A DNA stretch of 52,138 nucleotides from CAYJII01 sp964370225 (GTDB taxonomy: Bacteria; Bacillota; Clostridia; Oscillospirales; Ruminococcaceae). The position numbers and the translations under genes were made by a program. Positions 32,689 to 43,200 of this stretch are shown here, piece after piece. The stretch's first letter is position 1. Each line of letters starts with the position of its first letter. The notes below the pieces were generated by a model. The model did no database searches and had not been told where the DNA came from. It was given only the letters and a program-made list of their open reading frames with translations. The stretch spans positions 1 through 52,138 of the forward strand of contig CAYJII010000016.1 of the NCBI GenBank assembly GCA_964370225.1. The letters are read 5' to 3'.

Positions 32689-34242
32689 TTATTGAGTAGC
32701 TAACCAAGCGTCAAGTTGAGTTTGCTTTTCATCAATAATTCTATCGATTCCAGCACTTTCTAACTCAGCTATAAACTGTGGTAAAGCTTCCTCTGGATTT
32801 AATGCGCCACAAAGCAACGCTTTATTGTATTTAGCTACAACATTTGTACAAGCAGTAACTTCATTATTTACATTAGCTGAATCATATGTAAAGCCAAATG
32901 CTGTTGATTGAGTTGCAGTGTTGTTAAATTCTCTTGTTACGTCCCAGTAATCAGGAGTGGAACCATTCCATGTATGTCCGATGAATTGGTTAGGCGTTAA
33001 CCATGTACCACTTTTTCTATATCCTGAAGTTGTTGCATCAACACCATCTGCATAGTCAATTATACTTTGGCCGTTTGAGCTTCCACCTTCTTCAGTTACT
33101 TGATAATGCGTATCTTCGATACCGTACATATATAAGTTTCCGATTTCTGGATTTGTATATAATTCATTTAATAATTTCATTGCTGCTTCAGGATTTTCAG
33201 TCGAACTTGAAATTGTCCACGTTGCACGAGAAACGTTATTTGTACTAGCAAGTGCAGGTAAAATTTCGCTAACAACTATTTCAACACCCAATGAAGCTGT
33301 ATTCTCTGCTGCATATCCAGGTTTTAGATTTGTAAAATAACCAAAAGCAGTGTTTGCTTGAACTAATGAGCTTGCAACCTCAGTTGAGTTAACAGCATCT
33401 GCTTGAATTAATCCTTTTTGCATCCAATCGTACATTGTAGTAACAAGCTCTTCGTATTCTTCTGTTTCATATAAGTTTACTACTGTTGTTTCTTGTGCCA
33501 TATCAGGAAGAACTCCTAAGTTTACGATATCATCACCTAGTGGGTCCCAACCCCAGTTTCTTATATTTTCACCTGACGAAACCGCTACAGGCCATATATT
33601 ATCTTCATTTTCTTTTATGATTGTCAGCGCTTCTTCAAGGTCCTCTAAACTTTTAATATTTTCATAATCAATTTCGTATTTGTCAACTAAATCTTTTCTC
33701 ATTGCAAACCCTTGTGAACTAGCAAGGTCGCGTCCAGTTGTAATTCCATATAAATCTTCACCAACACGTCCACATTCAATATAATCGCCAATTTGCTCTA
33801 CAATCCCTGATCCATATTGCTCAATCAAGTCGTCAAGTGGTAAAATTTGACCAGCATTTGCAGCTGTTGGCAATGGTATCATATACACTGGTAGAATGTC
33901 AGCATCTTGACCAGATGATAACATTAAAGTTGTTTGTTCAGCATAAGTAGCAAATGGTAGGAATGTAAGATCAACATTAATATTAAACTTCTCTTCTAAA
34001 ATCGCATTCATAGCCTCTTCTACTAAAGCTACATCTGCATCCGCTTTTCCTGACGCCATTGTTACCACATCAAGTGTAACTAGCTCATCTTCACGCAGAC
34101 TGCTTTCCTCATCGGAACTAGAATTGTTTGCATCGTCGCTACCGCTTGTTTGAGTGTCGCCATCAGTGTCTGTTGGAGCACAAGATGCTAATGATGCCAT
34201 CATAATTACAGCAAGTAAAAGCGATATAATTTTCTTTTTCAT
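32689..34242 (-). CDS. Sugar-binding lipoprotein of the LplA type
   Basis: The 517-residue protein has a lipoprotein signal: KKK, a hydrophobic stretch and lipobox LASC with Cys21. An acidic, Ser/Asn-rich linker and a large extracellular solute-binding domain of family 1 follow. It captures a sugar or oligosaccharide for the two permeases. The length is as in LplA-like proteins. The start at 34242 is preferred because AGAGGA lies nine bases before it; the in-frame ATG at 34251 touches that site. Its promoter carries a possible YesN-type site. Confidence 0.93.
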   Translation of the reverse strand: MKKKIISLLLAVIMMASLASCAPTDTDGDTQTSGSDDANNSSSDEESSLREDELVTLDVVTMASGKADADVALVEEAMNAILEEKFNINVDLTFLPFATYAEQTTLMLSSGQDADILPVYMIPLPTAANAGQILPLDDLIEQYGSGIVEQIGDYIECGRVGEDLYGITTGRDLASSQGFAMRKDLVDKYEIDYENIKSLEDLEEALTIIKENEDNIWPVAVSSGENIRNWGWDPLGDDIVNLGVLPDMAQETTVVNLYETEEYEELVTTMYDWMQKGLIQADAVNSTEVASSLVQANTAFGYFTNLKPGYAAENTASLGVEIVVSEILPALASTNNVSRATWTISSSTENPEAAMKLLNELYTNPEIGNLYMYGIEDTHYQVTEEGGSSNGQSIIDYADGVDATTSGYRKSGTWLTPNQFIGHTWNGSTPDYWDVTREFNNTATQSTAFGFTYDSANVNNEVTACTNVVAKYNKALLCGALNPEEALPQFIAELESAGIDRIIDEKQTQLDAWLATQ

Positions 34243-34388
34243 TATAACCATTCCTCTCTTTTTGTTGTGCTATTTTTATGATAAGAATAGCACAAAACAT
34301 TTAGTTTGAAATTTTTTCCAAACTTTCTTTCATTTTGCTTGGTTTTCGCCGATAAAAAAGTTATTTGCATTTCTCTTTTTCATGTATA

Positions 34389-34463
34389 ATTATACCAAAA
34401 CAACATGAAAATAATCTGCAAATAAAGTGACACAAATTGTTAATAATGTGACTTTTTATCGGC
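34389..34463 (-). promoter_or_regulatory. Promoter and possible response-regulator site for the sugar transporter
   Basis: On the minus strand TTGGTATAAT (extended -10, TATAAT at 34394-34389) has no good -35, which suggests an activator. Just upstream, GTGAC occurs twice in the same direction, at 34427-34431 and 34448-34452. The 21-bp spacing is two helical turns, as AraC-type regulators prefer. The response regulator encoded immediately upstream is the likely binder. Confidence 0.55.
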
Positions 34464-34494
34464 AATCGTACAATTATTTGACATTTCACTATGA

Positions 34495-35280
34495 TTATTT
34501 ATGCAATTGCCTATATTCCAGCGGTGAAAAACCACTGTGTTTTCTAAATAGTTGTGAAAAATACGAAAAATTAGTATACCCAACTTTTGTAGCAACTAGC
34601 CCTACCGGTATATTAGTTTGTGAAAGAAGAGTTTGCGCAACTTTCATTTTTTCGTTCATGATGTATTCGTTTAACGAAACCCCAATTTCTTTTTTAAACC
34701 TACGCGACAAATATTCAGGATTCAAAAAAACTTTGCTAGCTATATCTCCGCGCGAAAAGTCTTTATCTAAATTTTGTTTGATATAATTTATCGCCATGGA
34801 TATTGCCGATTCGTTGCCTTCTAGCTTCGTTTGCTCCACTCCGCTTAGTTTAATATTTTCACGCTGTATTTTCTTATATTCCTCAATCTGTTTTAAATTC
34901 TCACGATTTTTTTGGATTTTTTCGAGTGCATTTTTCACTGCTGCTTGCACCTCCTCATATGGTGCAGGCTGAGTGATATAATCAAAACTACCCATTTTCA
35001 CGGCTTCTTTAGCGTATAAGAACTCTTCATGTGCAGAAAGAAAAATAGAGGCTATATCACTTTTTATCTCTTTTGCCCATGCTAAAAATTCAAATCCATT
35101 CATTTCTGGCATCTCTATATCGCAGAGCAAAAGATGTATCTCCTCTTTCAAAAAAATATCTTTTGCTTTGTTGACATGAAATGCGCCGTAAACGTTCATA
35201 ACGCCGATTTCATCCCAGTTTACGCCCTTTATCGTACCCTCAACTACTTCGGGCTGATCATCTATAATTAGCACATTCAC
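34495..35280 (-). CDS. Response regulator with AraC DNA-binding domain (YesN type)
   Basis: The 261-residue protein has an N-terminal receiver (Asp7, Asp8, phospho-acceptor Asp54 in LLLCDIEMPEMNG, Ser82) and a C-terminal AraC domain (ISMAINYIKQNLDKDFSRGDIASKVFLNPEYLSRRFKKE and VGLVATKVGYTNFSYFSQLFRKHSGFSPLEYR). The lysine normally found in the FDYxxKP loop is Gln104 here (FDYITQPAP). It starts with GTG at 35280 behind GAGGAGG, two bases after the kinase stop. It should activate the adjacent sugar transporter genes in answer to the sensor kinase. Confidence 0.93.
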   Translation of the reverse strand: MNVLIIDDQPEVVEGTIKGVNWDEIGVMNVYGAFHVNKAKDIFLKEEIHLLLCDIEMPEMNGFEFLAWAKEIKSDIASIFLSAHEEFLYAKEAVKMGSFDYITQPAPYEEVQAAVKNALEKIQKNRENLKQIEEYKKIQRENIKLSGVEQTKLEGNESAISMAINYIKQNLDKDFSRGDIASKVFLNPEYLSRRFKKEIGVSLNEYIMNEKMKVAQTLLSQTNIPVGLVATKVGYTNFSYFSQLFRKHSGFSPLEYRQLHK

Positions 35281-35282
35281 TC

Positions 35283-36985
35283 TTATTCCTCCTCATCAGT
35301 CTCAATATGATTAGCTTTTATTGGGATAATTAGTTCAGAAATTGCACCAAATTCACCATTATAAAAAGCGCATATTAAACCTTCGCCATAAATTAATTTT
35401 AAACGGTTAATCACATTAAATATACCGATATGCTCATCCTTATATAAATTACTGTCAATTATGCCCAGTGCAGCTAATGCCTCCTCAGAAAAACCTGGGC
35501 CATTATCGCAAACAGTAATATCTGCATATTGTTCCCCATCACTCTCGAGCAAGCTGATATTAATTTCAATCTCCAAAGCTTTTTCATCAGTAGTCGCATG
35601 TTTTATGGAGTTTTCAACAAAGGTCTGGACAGATAATGGTGGTATGGACAATTTTTCAAGTCGCTTATCTACATTTATTTTGCATATAGGAGGTTTTTCT
35701 GCACTAATTCCTTGAATTTCAATATAATTAGTAATATGTTTTAGCTCTCTAAACAGCAAAACAAATCCTAAGTTATCTGTAAAAATATATCTAATATGGT
35801 GAGAAAAAGCCAGTATCATTTTTTTTAGTTTTTCTTCTTGCTTTGTCTGGGAGAGTGCATATAGACTTTTTAGTATATTCAAAAAGAAATGTGGTCGTAT
35901 TTGCAACTGTAAATACCTAAATTTAGCTTTTTCTTTTTTCAAGTCATTTTCATACGCTTCTATTTTCAAATTATTCATTTGGCTCATCATACTATTAAAT
36001 GTATGTGCCATTTGAGTGAATTCGTGAATATTACTGTCAACTTCTGCTTTTATTTCAATGTCTCCTGCTCTGATTTTGTCCATTGTATCCGTCATTTGTT
36101 CAATTGGTTTAATATAAATATCCCAAAACCGCAAAGCTATAAGCGGTATTATCAATACTGCTAATAAGGATAAAACAAAAAGCAGTACATGAATTGAATC
36201 AAGCGAAGCAAAAAAGCCACTATTTGTTAGAATCATTAATTTTAGCTCAGTGTTATTAATATTATTTCCTGTAATCATATAGCTTGTCGGAGAGCCTGAA
36301 AAATAAAATGCACTTGAATCGTTGCTCAAATTAATATTATTTTTTTCAATAAAATCAATTTCTGTTATCGGTAGATTATCACTGGTTGAAAGTAATGGTA
36401 TGCTTTCATTTTCAGTATCCCATTTATCGCTGGAAATCAAGTTATCTACCGCTACCATGATTGCAACGTAATTCCCACGCCAACCTACAAATCTAAAAAT
36501 ATATGGCACTCCATTAAATGACTCGTACTGCCATCCCATATTATAGTTAACCAAATCATTTTCTACTGCATTTTCTATATATTGTCGAATATTTTGCTTT
36601 TGATTGTATTCTAAGTCTGCAAAAAAATAATCACGCTGCGAATTAGCGGCAATACTATATGTGAAAGTAGCTGAAATAAGCTCATGTAACTGAAAATTTG
36701 TTTTAAGTTCAGTTATTAGCTCATGCGCAGACAAATGAGCTTGTAATCGCGTTAACTCATTTGATAACATAGCATACTCTTCATTCCCAGAAATTATAGA
36801 TACAAGCACATTACTCACATTTTCTAAGTTCTCCTCAATGTCCCTTGCAATATATTCAGATACCATTTTATTTGATATAGAAACTTTATTGTTAATTGTA
36901 TTTATTGAATAANNNNNNNNNNNNNNNNNNNNNNNNNNNNNNNNNNNNNNNNNNNNNNNNNNNNNNNNNNNNNNNNCACTTGCAA
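35283..36985 (-). CDS. Sensor histidine kinase (YesM/LytS type), interrupted by assembly gap
   Basis: The readable part (527 residues from the Met at 36866) holds an extracellular sensor region, a membrane helix (LLFVLSLLAVLIIPLIAL), a HAMP linker, the His-kinase motif RPHFFLNILKSL and a GHKL ATPase (ENSIKHA, DNGPGF, GIFNVINRL). The reading frame stays open upstream into the N run at 36913-36976. On the far side, AGGAG and a TTG at 36985 give a plausible start, so the first membrane helix lies in the gap. With the 64 N as written the frame is not exactly kept, but N counts are often estimates. It senses an outside sugar or envelope signal and phosphorylates the regulator encoded after it. Confidence 0.82.
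36913..36976. other. Assembly gap (64 N)
   Basis: The run of N falls in the 5' part of the kinase gene. The true length is unknown. Confidence 0.99.
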
Positions 36986-37131
36986 AATTTCTCCTGTTTA
37001 TAGTGCGATATTATTTAATTACGGCTTTAAATAAACTTATTTTAACATAAAAAGCAATAATTAGCTATGGTTATTTTTATAGTAGCCTATATACACTCGA
37101 CGATTGTGCGATTTAAACTACCTTTATCACT

Positions 37132-37198
37132 TAGATTTCATACTAATTAAACACGTCAGTATTAGCAGCTTGAATACGTGAAATATACATGAAATCTA
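37132..37198. promoter_or_regulatory. Widely spaced inverted repeat upstream of the STAND gene
   Basis: TAGATTTCAT (37132-37141) and ATGAAATCTA (37189-37198) are exact 10-base inverted arms 47 bp apart, shortly before the promoter of the 2016-residue protein. They may bind a dimeric regulator. The rest of the stretch 36986-37283 holds only the promoter. Confidence 0.35.
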
Positions 37199-37207
37199 TA
37201 TATAAAA

Positions 37208-37237
37208 TTGACGTTTTATATAGTTTTATGCTATTAT
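37208..37237 (+). promoter_or_regulatory. Promoter of the DUF4062-NTPase-TPR gene
   Basis: TTGACG (37208-37213), 18 bp and TATTAT (37232-37237) lie about 47 bases before the ATG at 37284. GTAGG (37270-37274) is a weak ribosome site. Confidence 0.6.
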
Positions 37238-37283
37238 TTATAGTAATAGTTATAATTTAAGTAGGAAAGCGTAGGTAATTGCT

Positions 37284-40200
37284 ATGAAATCAATTTTTGT
37301 TTCCAGTACATTTAAGGACATGCATTCTGAAAGAGATATTATACAAACAGAGATTGTGCCTGAGTTAAACTCGTATATGAGGAAGTTTGCTGAGGAAATT
37401 CGCTTTGTGGATTTACGTTGGGGGGTTAACACGCAGGACCTAGATTCACAAGAAGGTTCGCAAAAAGTTTTGGATGTTTGTCTTAATGAAATCGATTATT
37501 GTAAGCCATATATGATAATTCTTTTGGGTGAGCGATATGGTTGGGTGCCCGATAAGGATTTACTTATCAACAGCGTGAAAGACAAAGAGTTTGAGCTTGA
37601 TACTGATATAAAAAGTGTTACCGCGCTTGAAATTGAGTATGGTGCGTTATCAAAAAACTCGGTGCCTGAAAACTGTTTTTTTTATTTTAGAGAAGCCTTG
37701 CCTTATGACGAAATGAGCGAAGAAGACCGAACAGTGTACGAAAGTGAAAACCCCGAATATTACACGAAGCTTAATGCGCTAAAGCAAAATATAAAGGAAC
37801 GTTTCGGAGAGCGTGTGTTTTTTTACAGCGGAAAATGGAACGCTGAAACACGCAAACTTACACAGCTTGACGAGTTTAAAGACAGGATGTTAAGCGATAT
37901 AAAAGGTCTGATAGATAAAGAATACGCTAACCTTGAAACACTCACTTGGCAGGAGCGTGAGCAAAAGGATATACAGCTTTATATCGATGGTAAATGCAGA
38001 CAATTCTCTGCAAGAGAAGAACTTATAGACACCTACGCCCTAGCTGTTACAAACCCATCAAACAAGCTTGTGGTTGTAAAAGGCGAAGCGGGAAGTGGTA
38101 AAAGTTCGGTACTATGCAAGCTCGCTGAGCGTTTTTGCAATGATGCTAATGTATTCACATTCATTAGCGCAAACAGTTTAAAAAGCAGTACAATAGAGGA
38201 TTTTTTGCTCCAAGTAATATATTACCTAGAAAAACTACTAGGCAAGTCAGAATATTATGTGTACAACAAAAATGACAGCGCTGAGGATTTATCATATTTA
38301 TTTGGCATGCTAACAAACGAGTATGAAAAAATGTATAGTAAAAAGCTCATTATTTTTGTAGATGCATTAGATCAGTTGCTTCAAAATACCATGCTCGATA
38401 ATTACGCTTGGCTCCCGTCTCATCTTTCGCCTTTAGTTACCGTAGTTGTATCCCATTTAAGCCAGTGCGATTTTAATATCCCATATACATATAAATACAC
38501 CAGCGAAACGCTAGAGATACCGAATTTAAACGACGATGAAAAAAGACATATTATCGCTGGCATACTAAAATCAGCAGGGAAAGAAGTTGATAAAAAGACA
38601 ATTAATGTTATTATAGAAAAGGAAAATTCATGCAATCCTTTTTACTTACAGTTATTAATTCAAAGACTATTGATGTTCGATAGCAACGATTTTAATAAAA
38701 TTGCAAGTTTGGGCAATGACATGGGCGCAATCAGCAGTTATATGTCTACAATAGTGAGAGAATGTAGCAACAATCTTGAGGAATTGTCCGCACAAGTGCT
38801 TTTATTTGGCAGTGAAAAAATCGCAAAAGAACAATGTGATTTAATACTACAGCTGATTGCAAGTACTCGATTCGGTCTCCGCCAAAATGATATTGAACAA
38901 ATATTTTCAAGACTAAACTTAAATTGGAGTAGTCTTGATTTATCGCGTTTTTTAAACTACCTATCTATATTCTTCTCGCAAAGGGAAGATGGTAGAATTA
39001 ACTTCACTCATAAAAGTCTTCGTCTAGGGATAATGAAGCTGACTGACCAAGACAGGATAAATAAAATTTTATTCGAGCAATACAATTCCTTGCAATTTGA
39101 TGATAGTATAAAAGCTCAAGAGCTAATGTACTACGCATTTTTAAGTAAAGTTACCGATGGAGTTATAGATACTCTCGCAAAATACGGAGAAATTTTACAG
39201 AATGATGATATATATGATATCGCAAGCACTGTCACCAATGAAATGTTATATATATCAAAGCTTGATAATATCGGTTGGCTCTTAAATGTATTACAAAGCG
39301 AATCAGACGATCAAACTCTAGCATATGCATGCAATATTATCTTTACCACAATGTGGGATTACTCCACAAAACAGCATTTTGAAATTTCGCAAAAAGTGTA
39401 TGATTTACTCGCGCCTTTTATCCAAAGAATTAGTTTAAACTCGGATAAGTACAATTTCACTTTGCTCAGTTGCTATTATACATACACATATATGTTTGCA
39501 GCGATTAATGACAAAGATAACCAAATAGCATTCCAAATTAAACTGATAGAGTTATATGAAAAGAGCGAACTCACAATAACAACTGCAATCGCAGAGTTGG
39601 ATACTCTCATTTCTATGATGTCTACAACTGATGAGAGATACAAAACCTATTGCGTTAAAATGATGGATTATGCACAAAAAAAATACGAGGAAGATGATTC
39701 ATTCGAAAATGCGAATACATATATCCCTACATTATGGCGCATGGGCGAATATTTCCAGTTTAGTCACGATAACGAAAAAGCTCTGGAACATTTCAATAAA
39801 GCGAGTGAAATATTATATGAACTGCACGAAAGCAAAGGCGCGAAAATAGATTACTATTTGCTCGCACAAAACAGTGCATATCTCTATAAATTTTACTCTA
39901 GCATCGACTCCAATAATTTGGCACTGGAAGAATGCGAAAAGCTAAAGCATTATTCAGAGAAAGCTTACGAAGAGAATAATGATATCCACTCAATGTATTC
40001 ACTGGCATTAGCATATCGTGATTATTACTATATTAGCAATAAAATTTCATTGCAAGGAGATTATACAAATTTAACTAAAGCAGTAGAGATGTTTGAAGTT
40101 TACGTTGATAATTCCAATAGCTTTAAAGCTTATGATCAGCTGTTTAATTTTTACGATTCAGTCCTTTCCATTTTTATTAGTAAGAGTAATCCTGCTTACT

Positions 40201-43200
40201 TAGAATATTACGATAAAATTATTGCTCTTTACGAGAAAATAAGTGTTATGCCTAATGTAAATATCAGCGTGTATGAAGATGTAATAACTGATATTAAAGC
40301 CAAGGTTGATATATCAAACCAAAACTATGAATCAGCACTTGTGCACTACACAAAAGCTGAAAAAGCATATGAATACAGAGTTAAAACAGATAAAAACGAA
40401 AGCTCATTATCCTCATTAGGTTTGCTATACATATCAATAAGTTCTACCTATGAAAAACTACATAACCCTAAAAAGCAAACTGTCTATGTAAAACAAGCTA
40501 TAGATACATTCGAAGAATTGTGCTCCATTAACTGCAATTCAAATTATTTACAACGGTTAGGCGACTTGTATAATATTTACGGTGGGCTTACGGGCAATAT
40601 TCAGTTTAGAGAAAAATCCATTGAGTTTTATGAGAAATCACTCGCAGATAACGACTTAATTTCATCTCGTTTACTCTTGATTACACAGCATAGCATTGTC
40701 GCTACTGCGCTTGAAGCGGTGGAACCACAGGCTGAGAAAACACACTTCCATTTTGAGAAAGCGCTCTCCCTTGCAAAAGATATATATGATAAATACGATA
40801 GAAAAAATTGCCCTCTTATTTGTATAAATACATATATAAGCACATTAAGAAATTATGCTTCTTATTCCTTCAAACAAATGGAGTTAGGCAAAGCTAAGGA
40901 AAAATATGAATTAGCATTATCTCTTTATAACAACAAGCCCATATATATTTTACAGCGTGTGGATCAGTTACACATGCTTAAAGATTATTTTATGATTTAC
41001 ATTATTGATAAACTATCAGATGTGAGCACTGACATTATCTTAATGAAACTGGAACATCTTAAACAACAGTTAGAGCATATATATACATTTGAAAATGATG
41101 TAATGTCATTGCACCATTTGTACGCGATTTGCAAAGAAAATTATAGTACTGCGTATGAGTATGAAAAATCAGAATTATATTGTATTAAAGCAATCAATGT
41201 ACTTAAAGATGAATATGAAAAAACAAATGATATAACATTTGCTGACGAAGCATTTTCTTATATTAGCACCAATATAACAGTCGTTAATGATATCTCATAT
41301 GCGCTTGATACAATTGGGTTTGCACAAAGTTTAATACCTATTATCAAAGATTATAATAATAATGATGAAACCATGATGCAAATTATGATAAGTCATTCTT
41401 ATGTTTTCTCATATGCAAGTAATGAAATGTATGAAAAAGCAATATCGCACGCAGAGCAGTTATCTGATAAATTTTTCATCGATACGAATAATTATCTTTT
41501 TTATACTTTAGCCGATATTTTTAATAACTTATGCTATTCATATATTATGTTAGGAGAAAATGAAAAGGCATTTACTTTAGTGAGCAAGTACATTGCTCAT
41601 CTTACCGGGAATGCCAATTTTTCATTAAAATCTAATGACGAAATTAATTGCTCTTTGATTGAAGAAAAGAATCATACAAATCTAATTAATCTGCTGGACT
41701 CTATAATTAAAGGGTTAGAAAAAACGGGCGATATAGAAGAATATTATGGATTATATGATTATTTCTTTGATACTATATCTCCAATAAGTACAGTTAATAA
41801 ACTCAGCTTATTTTTACAAAAGCAATATGTTTTACTAGATAGTATCGCTGAGAAAGACCCTCAAAAAGATTTGTTTGATGAATACTTCACTTTAATTTGT
41901 AATCTAAACGAATTGCTTGAAAACCCAAAAACTATTACTCAAACAGATACATACATTAAGCTCTGTGCAACAATTTACACATGCATAATGCATGTAGTAG
42001 AAAAATACAATATTAGCGATGAAAATAAAGCTCAACTGCTAGAAATAGGCGAGTTTTATTTAGCGCAATATGGTAGTGTACAGCAAGAGCATAAAGAAGA
42101 TGACGACGCTGTAAATTACATCAAAATAAGCAAAATATTTAATTGTATCAAAAAGTTTGAATTTGATGCAATTAGGGATTCTATGGTTTACTATATCCCC
42201 CCAACAACTGAATATCTCCTAAAATATTCTTTCCCCGAGTTTGATAGCGATGATATCCAAGGGTCGACTGACAGATTCATGTTATTCCATGAAGCAATAA
42301 CTGAATTGTGTGAAGCAGGGAAGTTTGACGCTTACATTTACAGTGCAATAGAATTTCATATGGCATCAATATTATTGGCACATGGTAGCTTGAAATCTGC
42401 AGGTGTGCTATTTGAAATGATGACTACACATTTAGTTAATAAAATCGATGAAACCTTAGATGTTGAATACGTTATTGCAACATTATCACTTACTTTCTTT
42501 AGGGCAATAGAGTACATTAAAATCAAAGAAATTGTGAATATTAAACCACTTACTAGCTCAATGCTAGACTTCATAGCGGTTTGCGAGGAGGATTTTGATG
42601 ACTCCAGAATATTAAGGATAAAGGCAGATATTTATTATCTGGAGAGCCTGTGTAATTATTATGAAGATTCATATGAGGCGCAAATACAAAGTCTTTGGAA
42701 TTCTGCTGAACTTTTACAACAACGAGCTTTAGCGTGTATGAGTATGTGCTCATTGGAAACATATATTAATCTACTGTGCGAAATTTTAACTGTTCATCTG
42801 GATAACTCAAACATAGACGAGGTAGTGGACGTTCAAAATATTATAGTATCACAGCTTGAAGATTTTGTTGCGCTATACACAGAGAAGCTTGATGATTTCG
42901 AAGGGTGGGCAGTTTATTTTCAAGACAGCACCTACGAGTTTATTGTTAACTCACTTGATAAAAACCCTGAATTAATCGGCGCTAAATTTGAGATGATACA
43001 ATATTTGTTTGATTTCCGCGCAAAATGGGTGGAAACTTATGCGTTGGATATAATCAAGGCATTTATGCTTTGGGCTGAATGCAGTGCAAATTTTGGCTCA
43101 ATAGATACAGCAGTTCAAACATATGATATGGCTATAGGGCATCTTATCAATATGATAGCTGAGTATGATGATATTGATGATTATTGCAGATTATCAGTTT

